Below, in pieces: positions 17,176 to 26,443 of a DNA stretch of 64,000 nt. The stretch is taken from positions 124,001-188,000 of the forward strand of contig CAILZI010000141.1 of assembly GCA_903838675.1 (NCBI GenBank), read 5' to 3'. Position 1 is the stretch's first letter; each line of letters opens with the position of its first letter. The DNA is from an uncultured Verrucomicrobiota bacterium (GTDB lineage: Bacteria > Verrucomicrobiota > Verrucomicrobiia > Verrucomicrobiales > Verrucomicrobiaceae). Made by a program: the position numbers and the translations under genes. A model generated the notes under the pieces. It was not told the DNA's origin, did not search any database, and saw only the letters and a program-made list of their open reading frames with translations.

Positions 17176-18855
17176 TTACTGGCCGCCTGGACGCCACTCT
17201 TCGGTGGCGAACTTGAAGGCCTGCTCCAGACCGACGAGGTCGGTGCTTGGGCGCAGAGCTTCGAAGGCCTGGCTTTCCTTCTGGATGTCGGCTTCGCTGT
17301 AGTTCATGGCCTTGATGGAAAGGCCGATGCGGCGCTCCACCTTGTCCACTTTGATGACGCGTGCTTCCACTTCGTCGCCCACATTGAGCTTGTCCTTGAC
17401 CTTCTCGATGCGGTCTTCGCTGATCTGCGAGATGTGCACGAGGCCGTCGATGTCGTCTTCCAGTTCGACGAAGGCGCCGAAGGAGGCGATCTTCGCCACG
17501 CGGCCCTTCACGACGTCGCCCACCTTGAAGCGGGTGTCGATGATGGACCATGGATCGGTGTCGAGCTGCTTCATGCCCAGGCTGATGCGCTGGTTGGCCT
17601 TGTCGATGCCGAGAACCACGGCGTCCACTTCCTGGCCCTTCTTGAGGAGTTCGGAAGGATGGTTGATCTTGCGGGTCCAGCTGAGGTCGGACACGTGGAT
17701 CATGCCATCAATGCCTTCTTCCAGCTCCACAAACGCACCGTAAGCGGTGAGGTTGCGGACGGCACGCTTCATCTGAGTGCCGATTGGGTAACGAGCGTCA
17801 ATGTCGTCCCAAGGATTGGTGTCGAGCTGACGCACGCCGAGGCTGATCTTGCGCTCTTCCTTGTTGATGCCAAGGACGGAAGCTTCGATTTCCTGACCGA
17901 CGGTGAGAACGTCCGAAGGACGGGCGATGCGCTTCGTCCAGGAGAGTTCGGAGACGTGGACAAGGCCTTCGACGCCTTCTTCCACTTCCACAAACGCGCC
18001 GTAGGCGACGAGCTTCGTGACCTTGCCGCGCACGCGCTGGCCGACGGGGTAACGGGCTTCGATGTTTTCCCAAGGATTGTTCTGAAGCTGCTTGAGGCCC
18101 AGGGAGACACGCTCCTTCTCGCGATTGACTTCGAGAATCTGGACTTCGATCTTCTGACCGATGCCGAGCATTTCGGAAGGATGGTTGAGGCGGCCCCAGG
18201 ACATGTCCGTGATGTGGAGCAGTCCGTCCATGCCGTTGAGGTCCACGAACGCACCGAAGTCGGTGATGTTCTTGACGATCCCGATGACTTTGTCGCCAGG
18301 GGTGACGCCATCGAGGAACTTCTGGCGCTGTTCGGCGCGCTCCGCTTCGATGACTTCGCGGCGGGAAAGAACGATGTTTTTGCGTTCGTCGTTGATCTTG
18401 ACGATCTTGAACTCGAACACCTTGCCGACGTACTCGTTGAGATCCTTCGGCGGGATGATGTCGATCTGGCTGCCGGGGAGGAAGGCTTCGACACCGACGT
18501 TGACCATGAGGCCGCCTTTGACGACGCTCTTGATCTTGCCTTTGACGAGACCACCGTCCTTGAAGACGTTGTAGATCTTTTCCCAGTTCTGACGGTGGGC
18601 GGCTTTCTCCTTGGAGAGAACGACCATGCCTTCATCGTTTTCGAGGCGTTCGAGGAGGACTTCCACCTCATCGCCTACCTGGATGTCTTCATCTTCGAAC
18701 TCGTTGGAGGGGATGGCTCCTTCGGATTTGTAGCCGATATCGACGAGGATGACCTGCGGTTTGATTTCAAGGATCTTGCCTTTGACGATGGATCCTTCGG
18801 AAAGCTCGCGGAAAGAACCTGCGATCAGTTCTGCGAGTGTAGCGGTTGCGCTCAT
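17176..18855 (-). CDS. rpsA: 30S ribosomal protein S1
   Basis: A 559-residue protein with six S1 RNA-binding repeats, the standard architecture for long bacterial S1, which delivers mRNA to the 30S subunit. The repeats begin near residues 21, 106, 192, 277, 363 and 449. The later ones carry the canonical pattern GxxxxxxxxGAFVxL(E) followed by GLVHxSxxSW (for example ITDFGAFVDLNGMDGLLHI). Linkers contain the recurring NPWxxIxARYPVG. It is followed by a strong terminator. Upstream, 18856-19114 is a 259-nt non-coding leader without a hairpin I could assign. Confidence 0.97.
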   Translation of the reverse strand: MSATATLAELIAGSFRELSEGSIVKGKILEIKPQVILVDIGYKSEGAIPSNEFEDEDIQVGDEVEVLLERLENDEGMVVLSKEKAAHRQNWEKIYNVFKDGGLVKGKIKSVVKGGLMVNVGVEAFLPGSQIDIIPPKDLNEYVGKVFEFKIVKINDERKNIVLSRREVIEAERAEQRQKFLDGVTPGDKVIGIVKNITDFGAFVDLNGMDGLLHITDMSWGRLNHPSEMLGIGQKIEVQILEVNREKERVSLGLKQLQNNPWENIEARYPVGQRVRGKVTKLVAYGAFVEVEEGVEGLVHVSELSWTKRIARPSDVLTVGQEIEASVLGINKEERKISLGVRQLDTNPWDDIDARYPIGTQMKRAVRNLTAYGAFVELEEGIDGMIHVSDLSWTRKINHPSELLKKGQEVDAVVLGIDKANQRISLGMKQLDTDPWSIIDTRFKVGDVVKGRVAKIASFGAFVELEDDIDGLVHISQISEDRIEKVKDKLNVGDEVEARVIKVDKVERRIGLSIKAMNYSEADIQKESQAFEALRPSTDLVGLEQAFKFATEEWRPGGQ

Positions 18856-19114
18856 TATCTGTTGTTTACGGGTTGCGAGTGTTTAGGTGGGAACCGCTCG
18901 CAAACCTCCACTCCTGAGGCGCACGGCGGGCTTTCGTCCCGCAAAGCCAAAAGGCCTCCGGACAAGAGGGCCGGAATTCTCGGGGAAGTTCCGCAAATGG
19001 CAAGGGGGAAAGTGGGCGGGCAGACGAATCAGAACCCCCGGCATTCCGCACGGCGAACCCTTCACGTCCAGCTTGGTGTGAGGTCTCAAAGTTCGCTTGT
19101 ACCAGCGGGAGGGA

Positions 19115-20101
19115 TCAGGGGGAAACGGGCCGACGGATCTTGATGGACTGCACGGTGACCTCGGAGCCGTAGGCCTGAATCGTGATCGGCCGGTTGATCT
19201 CGGCATAGTCTCCACGGTGCTCAAACCGTTGTTTTCCGTCCACAAACAGGATCTGCTTGTCTTTGAGTACCACCCAAAGGATCGTCGCAAATTTATTTTG
19301 AGGAAACTCACCCATTCTGGGAGTGTAAATCCTGTCTGCTGGGCCACCGTCGATACGCAGTTCGTCGGGTTTCCTCTCCCAGTTGAAAATGACCTCCTTG
19401 GCCGCATAACCAAGGCGAAGATCGAGTGATTCGAGTTTTGCCACCACTTCGATTTCAATTGGCGGCTTGAAGCTGGACAGAGTGCTGAGAGTGTCCCGCT
19501 TCCGGAGCAGGATGGGCGTCGTTGTGGGCTTGGGTGTGACTTTGTCAGTCAGGTCCTGCCAGTCATCCTGAATGATGCCGGGGTGTTCCAGATAGTTTTT
19601 GGCCAGTCGCCTGGCTTCCAGGGCAGCGTCAGCCTTGCCTGCGCGATTCATCTTGAGGGCCAGCAATTCGAGCTGCCGTGCCAGCTCCCTCTCCAGTGGC
19701 TCCTGTTTTTTCTGCATGGCGCCACGGAGGGTCTGCATCGCATCGAGGTATTTTTTGCGCAGAGTGGCGAGTTCCCGCAGATTGGGCGCCAGCGTCGGCA
19801 GGCCGCCTACATTGTTTGCGGTCATGGCCTCCTTTTCCGCACGCAGCGCTTCGGCTTCCTCCAGCTTTCCCTTCACAGTGGCATTTTGCTGGGCACGGCC
19901 AAGTGCTTGAACGTAGTTCTGGTTCAGCTCTTCCTTCGCTTTCGCAAATGGTTCGCCCACCTCGGTGGCGATTTTCGCCTTGAAGGCGAGCAGCAGGGAC
20001 ATCAACTCCGGATCTGTAGAAGCTGTTTGCGCCGACAAGTTCGGAATGTTCAAGGTGAGCAAGGCGACGACGACCCAGATCTTACGGAAGGTAGAGGACA
20101 T
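19115..20101 (-). CDS. Secreted coiled-coil protein with C-terminal beta domain
   Basis: A 328-residue exported protein, with signal peptide FRKIWVVVALLTLNIPNLSA. Residues about 30-175 are strongly charged and helical, consistent with coiled coil (KAKEELNQNYVQALGRAQQNATVKGKLEEAEALRAEKEA; PLERELARQLELLALKMNRAGKADAALEARRLAKNYLE). The C-terminal 140 residues are beta-rich (LRLGYAAKEVIFNWERKP, ILWVVLKDKQILFVDGKQRF) and resemble the jelly-roll-type folds attached to such coiled coils in Planctomycetes and Verrucomicrobia. The gene is isolated, with about 200 nt of apparently non-coding sequence on each side. Confidence 0.75.
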   Translation of the reverse strand: MSSTFRKIWVVVALLTLNIPNLSAQTASTDPELMSLLLAFKAKIATEVGEPFAKAKEELNQNYVQALGRAQQNATVKGKLEEAEALRAEKEAMTANNVGGLPTLAPNLRELATLRKKYLDAMQTLRGAMQKKQEPLERELARQLELLALKMNRAGKADAALEARRLAKNYLEHPGIIQDDWQDLTDKVTPKPTTTPILLRKRDTLSTLSSFKPPIEIEVVAKLESLDLRLGYAAKEVIFNWERKPDELRIDGGPADRIYTPRMGEFPQNKFATILWVVLKDKQILFVDGKQRFEHRGDYAEINRPITIQAYGSEVTVQSIKIRRPVSP

Positions 20102-20318
20102 AATGGCGGTAGAAACTTGAAACGGAGGATATACGTTTTTATTATCCTCTCATCCATTCATCAGAAGGAGCAAGAGGCCTGATTAAGGGGACAACATAGT
20201 GGGAATCGCGATTTTTGAATCAAACTGTGTGATAATCTGAGGAGATTCCCTTGTGCACAAAGGTAGGGCGTGGGGAAGCCGCTCCTTTGTCCAGACTTGC
20301 TCTATAATGCTGCAGAGC
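20102..20318. other. Non-coding gap between the coiled-coil gene and the histidine kinase
   Basis: 217 nt. It is relatively AT-rich near 20110-20150, next to the minus-strand start at 20101, which suits a promoter, but no consensus boxes are convincing. A near-palindrome (ccttgtgcacaaagg, 20248-20262) is visible. No gene or terminator could be supported. Confidence 0.5.
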
Positions 20319-21914
20319 TCACGGCTGAGCCGCCATCCGCACCTCAAACACGGTCTCGTCCTCTCTCGAACTGACGAGCCGCAGCTCCGCACCGTTCGCA
20401 CGGGCAAGTTCGGTGGCGATGTTGAGACCGAGGCCGAAACCGTCGTTCTTGCGAGTATGGGCCTGGTCACCACGGAAGAAGCGTTCAAAGAGGCGCTGCT
20501 GATTTTCCACCGGAATCGCGGGGCCGGTGTTGGTGACGGTGAACACGATCTCCGTGTCCTGCTTTGAAAGCTGCAATGAGACTCGGCCTTGCGGGCGGTT
20601 GTATTTGATGGCGTTGCTCAGCAGGTTTTGAAACACCTGCTGCAGCAGGGCGCGGTCAGCATGCGCGATGATGCCAGGCTCGAGGTGGTGTTCCAGAGTG
20701 AGTCCGGCCTGCTCGCAGAGGATTTCCCCGTCTTCGATCAGGCGTTCGAGATCCAGGCTGAGGTCGTAGCTTTCCGGATGGGTTGGCAGGCGGCCAGCGT
20801 CGGCCTGGGAGAGCAGCAGGAGGCTTTGCGTGATCTGCTTGAGCCGGGAAGCTTCAGAGAAGAGCGAGACAAAACGCTCGTGCTCCACACTGCCAGGAGT
20901 CGCGTGGCGCACGGCATCATCCAGATCTGCCAGCATGATCGCGAGCGGGGTTTTCAGTTCGTGGGAGGCGTCAGCAGTGAAGCGCACAGCTTGCTTAAAG
21001 CTGCCCTCAAGGCGCTGCATCATGCCGTTGAGCACGTCGATGAGCTGGGCGAATTCGCGATTGTCATCGCGCTGCACAGGTATGCGCTCGGCCAGATCAC
21101 TCGCTGTGAGGCGCTGGGCGGTGCTGACGACGCGTTCCAGCGGCCGCATGGCCTGCCCGGAGGTCCACAGCGCACCGAAGCCTGCCAGCACCAGACCCAG
21201 AGCGCCCGCCCCCACATACCACCAGGCCATGCGGTTGATCTCTGCATAAAAATCCGTGAGCGAGAGGCCGATGAAGATGGTGTACGTGGGGCTGCTGAAA
21301 GCTCCGAAACGCCAGTCGATGCCGCCGGAGCGTGCGGTGAAGGTGGTCGGCTCGCGCACCATGGGCATCTGCGGGCGGAAAGGCAGATCGCGCTCCTGCG
21401 GTGGCGGTGGCCTGTCGAAGCCCGGCGTTCCAAGCAGATCATCAAATCCGTTTTCCCTCCTTGGCGGGGGTGGTTCGCGCCGTCGGCTGCTTGGCGGGCC
21501 TGCACCTCCGCCGGGGGGGCCGGTGGGCGGTGCCCGCCCGATTTCTTCCTGCGTCGGGAAGCAGCTGCGGAAATAAACATCGAGATCTTTCGGGGCGTTC
21601 GGCGTGGCGAAGATCGTCTTTCCTTGTGCATGCTCCTGCACCACGAGCACGGCGTGCGTGGCATTGTGCTCAGCGGAAGTGCCAAAGACGAGGTCGGCGA
21701 TCATTTTGAACTGATCGTCGGTGGTGTAGGGGTCGATGCGGTTCCACACCCGCTGAGCGGGAGCAATGATGCGGTCATCCACACTGCGTTCCAGCGTCTG
21801 ACTGGCATACCACCAGGCGGCGGCGCCAAAGCCCGCCACCAGCGTCCCTGCGACGATCATCGTCTGCAGAGCCAGGCGAATGCGGAAGCTGCGGGTGTTG
21901 GCCGGGGCGCTCAT
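20319..21914 (-). CDS. Sensor histidine kinase, orphan
   Basis: A 531-residue two-component sensor kinase. TM1 is about 16-38 and TM2 about 228-250; the extracytoplasmic sensor lies between and contains a proline-rich stretch of about 65 residues (129-192, with TGPPGGGAGPP and PPPPQERDLPFRPQ). HAMP follows (MRPLERVVSTAQRLTASDLAERI, 256-278), then HisKA with the phospho-acceptor His318 in DASHELKTPLA, and a Bergerat ATPase domain (N box NLLSNAIKYN 430-439, G box GFGLGLNIATELAR 492-505). No response regulator lies on either side, so the partner is elsewhere. It is divergent from the ECF sigma gene with a 133-nt gap. Confidence 0.93.
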   Translation of the reverse strand: MSAPANTRSFRIRLALQTMIVAGTLVAGFGAAAWWYASQTLERSVDDRIIAPAQRVWNRIDPYTTDDQFKMIADLVFGTSAEHNATHAVLVVQEHAQGKTIFATPNAPKDLDVYFRSCFPTQEEIGRAPPTGPPGGGAGPPSSRRREPPPPRRENGFDDLLGTPGFDRPPPPQERDLPFRPQMPMVREPTTFTARSGGIDWRFGAFSSPTYTIFIGLSLTDFYAEINRMAWWYVGAGALGLVLAGFGALWTSGQAMRPLERVVSTAQRLTASDLAERIPVQRDDNREFAQLIDVLNGMMQRLEGSFKQAVRFTADASHELKTPLAIMLADLDDAVRHATPGSVEHERFVSLFSEASRLKQITQSLLLLSQADAGRLPTHPESYDLSLDLERLIEDGEILCEQAGLTLEHHLEPGIIAHADRALLQQVFQNLLSNAIKYNRPQGRVSLQLSKQDTEIVFTVTNTGPAIPVENQQRLFERFFRGDQAHTRKNDGFGLGLNIATELARANGAELRLVSSREDETVFEVRMAAQP

Positions 21915-22047
21915 TTAGTGAGGTTAACACGCAGACTCTCACGCGGACTGTGGCGGCACGCACGAAGATAAATGCCTATTAATGTCCGCCCGCAGGCGGG
22001 CGTCATGCGCGGTTGCTCCAATGCATCTGTAACACCCCCACACCGCC

Positions 22048-22680
22048 ATGCACCTTGGAGAAGACCACGCCGCCAGCCACACCACGGATTCATCCGCCCA
22101 CAATGCAGCCTCAATGCTCTACAGCCGTCACTGGCCCGTGCTCTGCGCATTCGCACGTGCTCGTGGCTGCGAGGTTCACGATGCTGAAGACGCCGTGCAG
22201 GAATTGTTTGCCAAACTCGTGGCCCAGGGCCAGCACGAACGTGCGGCAGCCATCGTGGATCATGGCGAGCAGGCGGCGTTTCTCTTTGCCCGCCTGCGCA
22301 CGCATCTGATCAAGCGCTGGCAGCACCGCACAAGGCAGCGCCGTGGGGGTGGCGTGGTTTGCTTCTCATTGAGTGATGAAAATGGAGGGAACATCGACTT
22401 GGTCGATGACCGTCCATCACCAGACGCGGAAATGGACCGCGACTGGGCCAGGGGCGTGATCGAGCGGGCGCTCCATTCATTCAACCTTGAACTGCACGCA
22501 CAAGGCCGCGGGGAAATCTGGAACTGCCTCGAAGAAAACATCGTCAAGGGCTGCCGTGCGGCACGTCCTCAGAGTGGAGCACTGCGCACGGCTTTGCACC
22601 GCGCCAAACGCCGCCTGCGGGCGCTGATCCTGGCCGAATGCCGCGAGGATGAAAGCATCCTGCATGCAGTGCTGGCTTGA
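22048..22680 (+). CDS. ECF RNA polymerase sigma factor
   Basis: A 210-residue sigma factor of the extracytoplasmic-function group. Region 2 is in the N-terminal half (YSRHWPVLCAFARARG, then CEVHDAEDAVQELFAKL, matching the core-binding and DAEDAVQ motifs). A basic linker (KRWQHRTRQRRGGG) follows. The C-terminal part (SGALRTALHRAKRRLRALIL) matches the recognition helix of region 4. No anti-sigma gene is adjacent on the same strand. The gene is convergent with mlaD, whose stop lies 19 nt away, and divergent from the histidine kinase. The activating signal cannot be read. Confidence 0.85.
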   Translation: MHLGEDHAASHTTDSSAHNAASMLYSRHWPVLCAFARARGCEVHDAEDAVQELFAKLVAQGQHERAAAIVDHGEQAAFLFARLRTHLIKRWQHRTRQRRGGGVVCFSLSDENGGNIDLVDDRPSPDAEMDRDWARGVIERALHSFNLELHAQGRGEIWNCLEENIVKGCRAARPQSGALRTALHRAKRRLRALILAECREDESILHAVLA

Positions 22681-22698
22681 GTCAGCTCTCTGACTGGC

Positions 22699-23748
22699 TC
22701 AGCGGAATATGCCGCGTTTCGTCGGAGATTCTTCGTGCTGCTTTTTCAGTTCATCGGTGCGGAGTTTTTCCGCCGTGTCCTTGTACCAAAGGGGGCCGTT
22801 GATTTTGAAGTTATAAATCAAGTCACGGAAGTCGCTCATCAAGCGCTGGTCGTTCGTGAGCGCACCGAGCAGACCTTTTCCGGCTGTAATGTTTGCGGCG
22901 GCCACGGCAAAGCTGTCGGCGGCTTTTTTGATCGACTGCAAAGATTCATCGGCCGTTGTCATCACTTTATCAGCCTTGGCGATGGCAGGATCCAGCTTGT
23001 CAAACATGGGGCCGAGTTTTTTGCTCGACTCCTCCACGCTTTTGGCCGCGTTTTTGAAACTGGTGGCGGCGTCTTTAAGTTCGGCGAGCGCAGTCTTGAG
23101 GGTCAGGGCGTTTTCATCCCCCAGCACTTTGTCGTCAACACGCTTGAGAGTATTGTTGAGGTGTTCGATGCCCTCCTTGAAATTCTGAATCGTGGCATCA
23201 GAGAGCGCATCTTTGTTCACCTTGCCCATGGCACCCTTGACGTCCTTGAGTGCTTCGCGCACGTCATCCAGCACGACATCGACTTTTTTCCCGACCTGCT
23301 CGGCCTGGCTTTGCAGGTCGTTGAGGCCGCCGCCTTTTTCACCTTCGATGACCTTGTCATAATCATGCGGCAGGAACACATCCGTTAGTTTGCCGGTGGG
23401 TTTGATCTCCACCAGCGCATCACCCATGAGGCCTGCGGAACCGATGCCAAAGGAGGCGTCGGCGGGAATCATGACATCCTTGAAAAGCTCCAGATCAAGA
23501 ATGACTCCGGTGAAGGTATCGTTGAGCTGCGGCTTTTTGTCCACCTTGCCCACGCGCGAGCCGCCGAGGAAAACAGGCGATCCCTCCTTGATGCCGGCGG
23601 CGTTTGGAAAGGCCACGTGCAGATGGTAGGTGTCCTTGAAGACTTCACGCACGCGTCCGAACATGAGGATGAGGCCACCAAGCAGGAGCAGCCCCACCAA
23701 CAGAAAGAGTCCGACGAGCATTTCGGTTTTTTTATCGCTGTCGATCAT
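22699..23748 (-). CDS. mlaD: MlaD-type MCE protein (lipid transport)
   Basis: A 349-residue substrate-binding component of an Mla lipid transporter. One N-terminal membrane anchor (about 12-31, LVGLFLLVGLLLLGGLIL) is followed by the MCE domain (about 39-120, YHLHVAFPNAAGIKEGSPVFLGGSRVGKV; GLMGDALVEIKPTG). A long helical C-terminal region (about 145-300) with heptad character would form the tunnel or periplasmic helical barrel. The start at 23748 (MIDSDKKTEMLVG) is chosen because it directly precedes the anchor; upstream in-frame codons to 23901 would cover the mlaF end. It is the third gene of the mlaE-mlaF-mlaD operon. Confidence 0.95.
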   Translation of the reverse strand: MIDSDKKTEMLVGLFLLVGLLLLGGLILMFGRVREVFKDTYHLHVAFPNAAGIKEGSPVFLGGSRVGKVDKKPQLNDTFTGVILDLELFKDVMIPADASFGIGSAGLMGDALVEIKPTGKLTDVFLPHDYDKVIEGEKGGGLNDLQSQAEQVGKKVDVVLDDVREALKDVKGAMGKVNKDALSDATIQNFKEGIEHLNNTLKRVDDKVLGDENALTLKTALAELKDAATSFKNAAKSVEESSKKLGPMFDKLDPAIAKADKVMTTADESLQSIKKAADSFAVAAANITAGKGLLGALTNDQRLMSDFRDLIYNFKINGPLWYKDTAEKLRTDELKKQHEESPTKRGIFR

Positions 23749-23782
23749 GAGATGATATGAATGAGGGTGAAAAGGGGAGGGT

Positions 23783-24589
23783 TCAACCGGTGATGTCAGA
23801 ACGGCCGTTGATAAAGTCCTGCACGACTTGATCGGTGGACTCTCGCAGCTCAGTTGGTGTGCCCAGAAAACGGATTTCACCACGATAGAGCATGGCCACA
23901 CGGTTGGCGATCTTGAACACGCTGCGCATGTCGTGGGTGACGATGATGGAGGTGATGTTGTAGCGGCGCTGCATGCGCAAAATCATCTGGTCGATGACAT
24001 CCGAACCGATGGGGTCCAGGCCGGAGTTGGGCTCGTCGTACAGAATGCACTCGCTGCGGTCAATGATGGCGCGGGCGATGCCCGTGCGTTTGCGCATGCC
24101 GCCTGAAAGACTCGTCGGAAATTTGTGCCGGTGTTCATCCAGATCCACGGCCTGGAGAGCGGCGCGTACGCGGCGGTCGATTTCCGCACGATCACGCACG
24201 CCGTGTTCCAGGAGCGGGAAGGCCACATTTTGCTCGACGGTGAGATTGTCAAAGAGTGCCGCGCCCTGAAAGAGCATGCTCACCTTCTGCCGAATGGGGG
24301 CCATTTCACGTTCCTTCAACCGGTTCACATGCACGCCATCGACGTAGATCTCCCCACTGTCGGGTTTGATCAGGCCGATGATGTGCTTCAAAGTCACTGT
24401 CTTGCCCTCACCACTTGGGCCGATGATGCAAAGCGTTTCACCATGCTGGAGCGTGAGGTTGATGTTCAGCAGCACCTGCTGGCTGCCAAAGCGTTTGCAG
24501 ACATTTTTCAACTCAATGAAAGCATGCGTGCTGTCGTTGCCGTCGGCAGGGACAGAAGCTGGAGTCGTGCTTGGGGTTGGTTCAGCCAT
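23783..24589 (-). CDS. mlaF: MlaF ATP-binding subunit of the Mla transporter
   Basis: A 268-residue ABC ATPase. Walker A is GPSGEGKT (57-64), the ABC signature is LSGGMRKR (161-168) and Walker B is ILYDEP with catalytic Glu (182-187); the D-loop and switch His follow at SGLDP and VTHDM. The signature LSGGMRKR rather than LSGGQ is typical of MlaF/MlaE-type transporters. It lies 3 nt after mlaE, with mlaD 34 nt downstream, an undisrupted operon. The likely role is phospholipid retrograde or anterograde transport between inner and outer membranes. Confidence 0.95.
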   Translation of the reverse strand: MAEPTPSTTPASVPADGNDSTHAFIELKNVCKRFGSQQVLLNINLTLQHGETLCIIGPSGEGKTVTLKHIIGLIKPDSGEIYVDGVHVNRLKEREMAPIRQKVSMLFQGAALFDNLTVEQNVAFPLLEHGVRDRAEIDRRVRAALQAVDLDEHRHKFPTSLSGGMRKRTGIARAIIDRSECILYDEPNSGLDPIGSDVIDQMILRMQRRYNITSIIVTHDMRSVFKIANRVAMLYRGEIRFLGTPTELRESTDQVVQDFINGRSDITG

Positions 24590-24592
24590 GAC

Positions 24593-25396
24593 TTAGGCGG
24601 CGCCAATGGGGAAGATGTAGTTGAGCAGGATGGAGAGGAAGAAATTGACGATGAGCAGCACAAGCGAGGAGATCACCACCGCACGTGTGGTTCCAAGTCC
24701 AACACCAACTGCACCGTTTTCAGCCGACAGTCCCTGATGGCATGAAATCAAAGTGATAAGCATGCCAAACACGAAACCTTTGATCATGCCAATGCTGAGA
24801 TCTTCCATGTTCGTGTGATCGAGCATGTGCGTGAGGTACCAAGCGGAGGGCATGTCGTAGCCGAAGCTCGTCACCAGATAAGAGGCGAACAGGCCGAAGG
24901 AAATGCTCTCTGCCACCAGAAATGGCATGGAGATCATCATTGCCAGGAAACGTGGCAGGACCAGAAAATCCACCGGATGCACTCCCATGACTCGCAGTGC
25001 ATCGACCTGTTCGGTGACTTTCATGGTGCCAATGTCAGCCGCCATCGCAGCACCCACACGTCCGGCCACCATCAGCCCCGCCAGCACCGGGCCCAGCTCA
25101 CGGCAAAGCGCCACAGAGACCACGGCTCCCACGGTGGTCTCAAAGCCGAAGTCCTTGAACTTGGCGTAGCTTTGAAAGGTGAACACCGCGCCGGTGAAGG
25201 CACCGGTCACAATGACCACCGCCTGTGAACCATAGCCGATGGCAACGATCTGCTGCGCCACCAGCTTGAGCCGCCACACCCCGGAACGAACAGCAATCGT
25301 CAACTCGCGCATCAAGTCTGCGAGTTGTCCGAGATAGGCTAGAAAATGAAGGAAGGTGCGGCCCGGAAGGATCAGCAGGCCTGAAGAAAATTCCAT
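24593..25396 (-). CDS. mlaE: MlaE permease subunit of the Mla transporter
   Basis: A 267-residue integral membrane permease with about five transmembrane helices. The conserved MlaE region includes FQSYAKFKDFGFETTVGAVVSVALCRELGPVLAGLMVAGRVGAAMAADIGTMKVTEQVDALRVMGVHPVDFLV, matching the family's large cytoplasmic loop. It is the first gene of the operon, 3 nt ahead of mlaF, and is preceded by a 132-nt non-coding gap that also carries the terminator of the upstream lipoprotein gene. The promoter is probably in that gap. The N-terminal segment MEFSSGLLILPGRTFLHFLAYLGQ suits the permease start. Confidence 0.95.
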   Translation of the reverse strand: MEFSSGLLILPGRTFLHFLAYLGQLADLMRELTIAVRSGVWRLKLVAQQIVAIGYGSQAVVIVTGAFTGAVFTFQSYAKFKDFGFETTVGAVVSVALCRELGPVLAGLMVAGRVGAAMAADIGTMKVTEQVDALRVMGVHPVDFLVLPRFLAMMISMPFLVAESISFGLFASYLVTSFGYDMPSAWYLTHMLDHTNMEDLSIGMIKGFVFGMLITLISCHQGLSAENGAVGVGLGTTRAVVISSLVLLIVNFFLSILLNYIFPIGAA

Positions 25397-25456
25397 TACG
25401 GTTTCATCATCGCATGTTGTGGCGTGAAGGCAAATTAACGGAACCGTTGCAGACGA

Positions 25457-25495
25457 AAATGAAAAGCCCCGTCATGGATTTCTCCACAACGGGGC
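25457..25495 (-). terminator. Probable terminator of the repeat lipoprotein gene
   Basis: A 7-bp GC stem (25489-25495 with 25466-25472) and an unusually large 16-nt loop is followed on the minus strand by TTTTCATTTTC (25455-25465). It lies 34 nt downstream of the lipoprotein stop and 60 nt before the mlaE start, so it would insulate the two transcripts. Confidence 0.6.
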
Positions 25496-25528
25496 CAGAA
25501 GAGAGACGGAGTGTTCACTCCCGCAGTG

Positions 25529-26275
25529 CTACTGCGGTGGCACGCGGAAGAGTTTGCCCGTGTAGGGGCACTTGACTTCCATGCCGACTGGCAGGCCGGT
25601 GACATCCACCAGCTGATGCTTCGCGGCAAACGGGCTGTTCACGAAGCCTGGGCGTCCAGCGATCGGCGATCCGTAAGGCAGTTCTGCCGTAGGGGCGGGA
25701 GTCGTCGGAGCCACCGATGGCGTCGAGGGAGTATTCGTGGTCATGGCGGCCACGTTGCTGTTGGCTGCCACGGGTGTGGTGCGCGGACGCTCAGGAGTTG
25801 CAGGAGTCTTTGGGCGAGTCGCAGCGACGTTGGACGAGGCGGCTGTCACGCTGCCTGGAACCAAGAACGGACGCTGCGTATAAGGGCACACCACTTTGGA
25901 ACCGGCGGACATGCCGCGCACATCCACGAGGCGTGGAGGATTGGTGAACGGTGTGCGAACATAGCCGGGAAGGTCTGGCACTGCCTGCGCAACAGGCATC
26001 GTAGACGCATTCAACATCGCAGGAGGCGGGGTGGCAGGACGATCAGGGCCGACAATCGGGCTGGGGGTCTGCACCGGAGTTGTGCTTTGTGTCAGTCTCT
26101 GTGACCCAGATTTAGATCCCAGCGGACTGCTTGGTTTGCCCATGTAATAGGTGATGAGCCCACGACTCTGGATCTCCTGCCATGCCTCACGGGGAGGAAC
26201 GGCACAGGATGCGAGCATGAGCGTCACAACACATGTTGTGACGAGATGAAACGGAGAATGAGATGCTTGGGACAT
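25529..26275 (-). CDS. Lipoprotein with two copies of a CPYT repeat
   Basis: A 248-residue lipoprotein. The signal LVTTCVVTLMLASC ends in a lipobox Cys at residue 24. Two related segments of about 45 residues are separated by Thr/Pro/Ala-rich linkers: PDLPGYVRTPFTNPPRLVDV then GSKVVCPYTQRPFLVP, and AGRPGFVNSPFAAKHQLVDV then GMEVKCPYTGKLFRVP. Each repeat contains one Cys in the CPYT motif. The repeat reads like a small surface or wall-binding domain; I do not recognise a named family. Starting at ATG 26275 gives a compact lipoprotein signal; a 13-residue longer form starts at 26314. Domain function is unknown. Confidence 0.75.
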   Translation of the reverse strand: MSQASHSPFHLVTTCVVTLMLASCAVPPREAWQEIQSRGLITYYMGKPSSPLGSKSGSQRLTQSTTPVQTPSPIVGPDRPATPPPAMLNASTMPVAQAVPDLPGYVRTPFTNPPRLVDVRGMSAGSKVVCPYTQRPFLVPGSVTAASSNVAATRPKTPATPERPRTTPVAANSNVAAMTTNTPSTPSVAPTTPAPTAELPYGSPIAGRPGFVNSPFAAKHQLVDVTGLPVGMEVKCPYTGKLFRVPPQ

Positions 26276-26443
26276 AGGCTTACGAGCGGTTAATTTTTGA
26301 AGTGGCATTCTCATTTTAACGATCTTTTTAAATTATGCAACAACAAGGATGGTAATGCTGAGTAACAAAACCCACTTTTATTAAAATAGCAATAATATCA
26401 TGCATGCCTTGTATATCTACTGGAGTTGTGCGCTTTTGACCCC

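Noticed and set aside
18856..19114. Possible riboswitch or autoregulatory leader before rpsA
   Set aside because: The 259-nt gap has no hairpin or consensus I could support.
17434..19143. A 569-codon open frame on the plus strand, fully opposite rpsA
   Set aside because: rpsA is unmistakable by its six S1 repeats, and the plus-strand frame has biased low-complexity composition typical of antisense of a biased gene.
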